Source of the DNA: Pisolithus tinctorius | Taxonomy: Eukaryota > Basidiomycota > Agaricomycetes > Boletales > Pisolithaceae | Assembly (NCBI GenBank): GCA_024663395.1 | Contig: JANFAH010000116.1 | Location: forward strand, 37,739 to 101,738 | DNA length: 64,000 nt | Reading direction: 5' to 3' | In this document: piece after piece, positions 58,382 to 64,000 of the stretch | How the letters are laid out: each line of letters begins with the position of its first letter | Position numbering within the stretch: position 1 is the stretch's first letter | Made by a program: the position numbers and the translations under genes | The notes under the pieces: generated by a model | What the model was told of the DNA's origin: nothing | What the model saw: the letters and a program-made list of their open reading frames with translations, nothing else | Databases searched by the model: none

Positions 58382-61300
58382 CTACTCCTGCTGCTGCTGG
58401 TGGTACCACATGATCAACGCAAACAGATTGCTATGATCCCCATGCCTCGGTCGTCCCATCAACCACCTGCTAAACCCTCTGGAATCTCCCCAATTTTGCC
58501 CAAATTCTCTCTGTGCTTGCTCTCCCAATGTGGCTTGGCGATGGATCCCATATGCAGCTGGTGCCACCACATCTGCAAACCTACAAGCCTGCCCTCCCAG
58601 TGCCCTTTGGAATTGTGGATGTACCTTGTCGTTTACCTGTGGGACGTGGCACATCCAGCAGATCTTCTTGTGGTAGGTCTTGTCATAGTGGAGTCCCTTT
58701 CTCCACTCCACGTAGTCACTCCATCCATCTCCAGCCAGATGTGGACATTCTCTGATCCCATGTCGCTCCATGGCACCTTTCTTCAGCACTCTGCAAAGGC
58801 TGCAACACCCCTGGAAACTTTCCAAAGCAGCCAATATTTTGTCCCCCTCTTCCAATTGCTTGGTCTCTTCCTCTCCTCGTAGTCGTCGTGCCAGTACTGA
58901 TGCGGCATCAAAGCTAGTCTTCAGAGGAGCAGGCTGTTCTGCTGATTGCCCTTGGATGGATCTCATGGCCTGCTGTTTGAGCCTGGCTGTGCCAGCCACT
59001 TGTATGTCCAATGGGTTGTGTCCCGGCTCCTCCAGGCAGACGGTGCATGCCTCGTTCCCCTGCTCCATACCACAGCTGATCCCTTTGCTGTCATTGAACA
59101 GTGTCATCCCATACCGCAGGCATCTCCTTGGCCCATAGCAATACAGCAGTTCGTAGATTGCCCATTTGGCCTCCCCTTCCAGCCCCATGGACTGTATGTC
59201 AGGCAGGGTCGACGTCGGTGGAATGATCGTATAGCAGTTGGCTGGCTGTCCGTCTCGACCTGCTCTGCCCTGTCCTTGGATGTAATCCACCATGTCAAAT
59301 GGTCGGTCCATGTGAATGACCGTCCGCACATGAGGGTAGTCATTCCCAGCGCTGAAGGCAGTGGTGGCGATGAGAACCTTGTAGAATCCCTTGATCCACT
59401 GTTGGTATATCCATCGTCGGTCCTCATCTGAGGTCCCCGTGTCTCCATTGTAGAATGGATATGCCATCGAGTGTGATAGCTTCTGACCGGCTGCTATGGA
59501 TGTCACGAACACCAAGGCTCTGTCCCTTTCCTGCCAGCTTCCAGCTTCCACCTCCAACACTTCTGCTACTCATCGATGCATGGAGTCGACTGGCACCCTT
59601 TCCAAGTGATATGCCAGTTCTGATCGGTCTGTACTTTGTCGGACGACCTGGGTTTGCTGTACCAGCTGGAAGGTGGTCTTGACTTCCTCCATGCACCAAG
59701 TTGGAAGGGTGGCACTCAGCAGCACTAGCTGCATCGGGATGCTGCGTAGTTGGTGGATGCTTTGAAAGGCCATGCGATAGTCTTTGGCCATGAGAGGAAT
59801 GTGGGCCTCATCAAATATCAGCCTGGCCACCTTCTTGCTTTGGTTGAGCACTGCCAGGGCAGCCCGCCACTGCAATGTCAATGCCCTGTCAGCCGTGACC
59901 AGAATCAAATTGGTGGACGAGTTCAGGGGCTTGTCTGCTGCATAGACTTGATATGGCACTCTGAACTCCTCCAGCCGTCGTTGGTAGTCCAGCATGAGAG
60001 AGTTCAGAGGCAAGACCAGCACTGTGGCTTCCCTCGGTTGCACCATGCTGGGAATTATTGCTAACATGGACTTTCCAGCTCCAGTACCCAGCACTGCTAC
60101 CAGGTCCGTTTGTCCTTTGAGGACTGTTGCCATGCAGGCACCCTGTTCCTTTGATTTCCAGGTTGCTGATGGGTTCTTGAGCAGGCCCTGCATCGCCTGC
60201 AGGGCTTGTCCCAAAATAGCTGACTGACCACTCGTGCTGGGTTCTGTAGACTGGTCTGTGAAATGCCATGTCAGGTGACTCATCTATTGGGCAAATGTCT
60301 TGCATGTTCTTACCATGTATGTCATCCCTTGGCTCGAGTTCAACATCACTGAGGTCCCAGATAGGCGACCGGTCGCTTATTCCAGACTGGATCCTGGCTA
60401 GATTGGATTTAATTTCCAACGATCATCTGACATGGGTATTACCGACCGTGACTGGTGCTCTGCCCTTGCTCTTTCTCCCTCTCCTTCCCTTTTCCTTCAT
60501 CTGTCCTCTCTGATGGGCCTCCTGTGGCAGATTGAAGCACCTCCTGCAACATTCCCTTCAATGCAGGCATCAGCTTGTCCATCACCTTGGTGGCAATCTC
60601 ATCTGTGGATGGCAGTTTGGCCACCACTGCATCTACCATGGCCTTTTGGATTGCCTCGGTTGGCATGGAATAGGCGACCGGTCGCTTGTTTTCCCTGGGC
60701 TCTGGTGCAGGTGGGGATGGGGCATGTGTCCGTGCAGTCTTGTATGATGCCAACTGGCCACCGACTGGCACCTGGCAGTGCCTTTGCCATTCCATGCTGG
60801 CATTGAGGTATGCAGGTAGCACGTCCTCTGCAGCTCCAGCCAGAGCATCCATGCTGATGCCATACACTCGGTTTTCTGTAGATCGACTGTGGCCTGCCTG
60901 CAGGGCTTCCACGTTGTCTTCCCTGTCCATCTCTATCACGTCCTCCACTGCACAGCCAAGCTTTCGTTTCCATGCTGTTTGGATGTGTCGCCACGAGTTG
61001 ATGGTCAGCCCAAAGTGCATGATGGGAAGGCTGTGCTTGCTCATGATGGTCGACAGGTCTTTGGAGTCGAAGAGGCAATCGTAGTTGACAAAGACGTGGT
61101 TGCGATACAGCTCCACCACCTCTGGCTTGTCTGGGAAACATGCCCTGGCTGCAATCTCTGCAAATGGCCGTGCCAAGGCCAGGTCCTGCACCAAGATGTC
61201 ACTGGTGATGCCATCCAGGGCATGAGGGATCAGCTTGTCTTTCCCTGTCAATGCCGTTGTCTTGAGGTATTGACAAAGGAGGGAGACATGGTTTCCCAGT

Positions 61301-64000
61301 ACTACCAGGTTCCGAGTCGGCTGGGTCTGGGTGTTGCGATAGGTCATGGCGGTTAGTTCTGTGCCACGACTTGGAGCCCCGCTGAGCATCTGGGCTCGCA
61401 AAAGTAGCAAGCTTTGCAGCTCTGCATACTTCTTCAACCATGCTTGAAGGGCACCTGTGTTCCATACGATGGCTCCCTGCCTGATCATGGCAAAATGGGC
61501 AAACGTGTCCTCGTCTTCTAGGAAGTGCTTCACCAGCCTATCCCTACCTGCAAGCTGTGGATTTCTGACGTCAGAAAGGAAGGAGTAGCCAACGTCTTTG
61601 TTGACCAAGTCCTCTGCAATCTTGTCATAGTCTGCTCTGATGTCATGGCCCATCAGGATCCCCTGTTCCCATGCCTCTACCAGCTTGACCTCTGTCCGTT
61701 CAAAGACCTTGCAGAGATCAGCAAAGTCCACCTGCTCCCCTCTGTACAACATGGTCTTCCAGGTCTTGGTGTCTGTCCACCACACTTGAGGAAGGCTCAT
61801 GGTGTCCAAGGCCAGGGAAGTCGCTCTGTGTTGCAGGGAACGCAGATGGGAGAAAGTATATCGGGTATTCTCCACAAAGAAGCTCTCCAGGTCTGAACAG
61901 TGCTCCTCTTCATCCTTCTGTGGGTCTGACTCCATGCGACTGTGGATCTCCACGAGAAAGGTGAGTCGCATGCAGTACTCCAACCTGGCTATGATCGGGG
62001 TGACTTGATGTGGCTCTTTGAAGGCACCATCTTCTCTGAGAGTCATCAGGGCAAGACACCTTTCTGTTGGATCCACAATGTCCCTGTCTCCTTGATGCTT
62101 CCATGCTGTGCTCCAGAGCTGGAACAGCAACTCATGGATGAGTGATGATGCTTCTGTGTCTTCTCGACCGATGCGAAGCACTGCTAAGAGATCTAACAGC
62201 TTGGGATTTGAACCAGAGAATGGCCCTCCACTGTACTGTTGTCTGATCAACATCGCCAGCAGAATCACCACTGGGATGATGTACTGTTTCATGGTTGACT
62301 CGTACAGGTGCTTGTGGAAGGGTGTGTTGGACAGGCCACTGGGAAGGAATAAGCGACCGGTCGCTTATCCGTGCATGCATGGCTGCTTACCTTTTCATGG
62401 GATTGGGGGAATTCAACCTTTTCCGGACGATCTCTCCTGTGTGCTCCAGCAGACTGAGGGCCTTTTGATAGTATGCCTGAACCACCTCCTTCAGTCCAGG
62501 AATGAGACCATCATCTGCCTTGGGTAACATGACCAGGCCACACTGCTGTTTGATGTTCTTGCCAGCAAGGTGTTCGTGCCACTGTGTTGTCAACAACCAG
62601 GGGCTCACCATGCGACCATCTGGTGGTGATTGGACAACCTCTAGTGTGGGCTCCAGTTGTTTGAGCAGCGAGTCCACCAGTACTTGTCTGGCTGTTGGTT
62701 GGCTCTGCTGGTCTGCATCCTCAACCTCCCAGAATGCCTGCAGTTCCCCTGGACGCTCCTTCAGGTGTTGCATTTTGCAGGACCGCCACACTTTGGGTCT
62801 CTGTACCATAGGGTGCTCCTTTCCATGATGTTTTCGTAGGTTGTCCTTGGACCTGGATAGAAAATGGCAGTTGTCACATGCCACACCATCATGGACTTTT
62901 AGTCCTTCCACTCTTGGCCTGGGCCCAGTGATGTTGGTAGGCAGATCTGCAGCTACCTTCAATGCACCCAAGGCCAAGTTGAACTGATAGTTGTTGTATG
63001 TGGAATGTCTACCATGTGTTTTGGCCAGATGACCCCTGACTTCCTCAATGGATAAGGCCACTTGACAAATCTGGCATGTCAGGAAGCGGAATTCAGTGTT
63101 CACCACCAAGTCTAGTGAGTCAAGATAGACTGATGATGGAATTGGAGCAGATGGAGCAGAAGTTGCAGCTTCATGTGTGGTGTTCCCCAACTGGGATTGG
63201 ATTGCTGACTGTGAGGCAAACTTGAGTCCTGTTGGCTGCAACTCAATTCTCATAGCTCACCAGGAGTGATGGTATTGGGGGTGATGACATTGGGGAAGGG
63301 AGTGACTTGTCAGACTTGGGTGAAACTATCATCTGTTCATTGTCCTGGTTCTGTGGATAAGCGACCGGTCGCTTATTGTGGAGAGCACAACTCACAATTC
63401 TGGGGTGTGGCGGTGTGGGTGAACACATGATTTCATCTTGTTGGGCCAACTGGTTGGGAGGTGGTGATGGGATCTCACCCAAGTCCTCTGATATCTGTTT
63501 TCCTTGTAAGTGTTGCATAGTCAAGACTTTCCCTTCCACTCACTGATGATCCAGGGGAGCGTTTGGAGGACTGGTGTGCCAACATTCACCATCAGGCTCT
63601 TGTCATGAGGAGCTACATGATGCTCACCTCAGTTGTTTCACTTTCACTAATGTCATCGTGCTGCAATAGCATTCAGCAGATAAGCAACCGGTCGCTTATT
63701 CTGCTTGGACAAGCCACTGACCAAGTCTTTTCTGTCCCTACTGGGGCCACTTTTCCCCTCTTCATGGGCCTGTGATGGTGATGACATGGGTGATTGGTTA
63801 CTTTCTCCTGAGCAACACACTCACCAAGTCCCTGCTGGGTCCAGCTCCAATCCCTTGTCCATGGGTCTGTGATGGGCAGATAAGCAACCGGTCGCTTATT
63901 TTTCTGGATGATAAAGCCACTCACAAGGTTAACTTTCCCTATGAATGTATTACCCTGCCAACATGTTCAGAGATGATTCTAAATAAGGAAATGTTTCCCA
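58382..64000 (-). pseudogene. OrsD-type zinc finger plus RecQ-like DEAH helicase (5' end outside window)
   Basis: The minus-strand gene enters at the right edge. Small phase-0 exons (63866-63825, 63769-63722, others) precede a zinc-finger exon from about 63201 to 62391 with CQICQVALSIEEVRGHLAKTH and CDNCHFLSRSKDNLRKHHG, as in OrsD (DUF3505) proteins. A long exon to 60444 includes GHSRSTENRVYGISMDAL. The helicase exon (60255-58382) has Walker A GTGAGKS, box DEAH, LSATLP, and QGQGRAGRDG (motif VI), then a RecQ-type cysteine set. Fungal proteins of this layout include telomere-linked helicases. A TGA at 59570-59572 interrupts the frame after VDSMHR, probably a former CGA; unless recoded or spliced out, it disables this copy. 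RecQ enzymes unwind DNA in recombination. Confidence 0.7.

Larger units (their letters stand above)
54971..63895. repeat. Twenty copies of palindrome AAGCGACCGGTCGCTT
   Basis: Twelve-base cores (GCGACCGGTCGC or one to three changes) start at 54971, 55305, 55413, 55520, 55627, 55734, 55841, 56010, 56211, 56556, 56671, 56968, 58080, 58357, 60365, 60674, 62353, 63361, 63684 and 63884. The full consensus palindrome extends to 22 bp with AATA/TATT ends. Fifteen copies lie in predicted introns of three minus-strand genes, one (60674) lies in an exon, and four (56556, 56671, 56968, 58357) lie between genes. I found no copy elsewhere in the window. Confidence 0.95.

Noticed and set aside
54971..63895. 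CRISPR-like interpretation of the regularly spaced palindromes
   Set aside because: Spacing is regular only inside the exon array (107 bp). Spacers are exons and introns of a eukaryotic gene, and there are no cas genes.

Overview
The window looks like nuclear DNA of a transposon-rich mushroom-forming basidiomycete (Agaricomycetes). Genes are split by many 45-65 nt GT-AG introns. Several protein families are ones I know from Agaricomycete genomes (a DUF6589-type protein, the C-terminal part of a Plavaka-like transposase, an OrsD-type zinc finger joined to a RecQ-like helicase). Order and species cannot be settled from sequence alone; no rRNA, tRNA or CRISPR was seen. All gene models were spliced by hand.

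Layout. 1-8.4 kb: a decayed transposase-like C-terminus, three small host-type genes (including a membrane protein with clean phase-0 introns) and a 575-codon pseudogene broken by in-frame TGA codons. 9.0-17.6 kb and 46.1-54.7 kb: two copies (A, B) of an 8.6-kb element made of a 153-bp satellite array, a BAH-PHD-type gene on the minus strand and a divergent ULP1-like protease gene on the plus strand. 17.6-18.8 kb: remnant of an intron-rich minus-strand gene. 18.8-20 kb: a 5'-truncated reverse transcriptase. 20.3-29.1 kb: two intact minus-strand genes of 1,038 and 1,180 residues; the larger starts with a ParB-like domain. 30.6-33.3 kb: a DUF6589-type pseudogene. 33.6-34.4 kb: an intact isoprenylcysteine methyltransferase-like gene, probably host. 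35-36.7 kb: non-coding DNA with a 46-bp perfect palindrome. 36.9-45.6 kb: four paralogues of an unnamed family, three beginning MSDYYWQ, around a very regular 153-bp satellite array. 54.7-64 kb: three minus-strand genes, including the OrsD-RecQ helicase, whose introns repeatedly carry one palindrome.

Main observations. (1) Each of three intron-rich gene blocks has its own palindrome or hairpin motif placed mostly inside introns: AAGCGACCGGTCGCTT at 55-64 kb, TGCGCAAA-type hairpins at 20-29 kb, CAACTCATCGATGAGTTG at 17.6-18.8 kb. In the first block an exon plus its palindrome-bearing intron is tandemly amplified with an exact 107-bp step. This is the best candidate for an undescribed system. 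(2) Copies A and B differ mainly at CpG, nearly always CG in B and TG or CA in A; at least ten arginine CGA codons of B are stops in A. This is a clear record of one-sided CpG decay. (3) Both copies end at the same base, inside the last intron of a palindrome-intron gene, so the 8.6-kb unit may be one module of a larger composite element.
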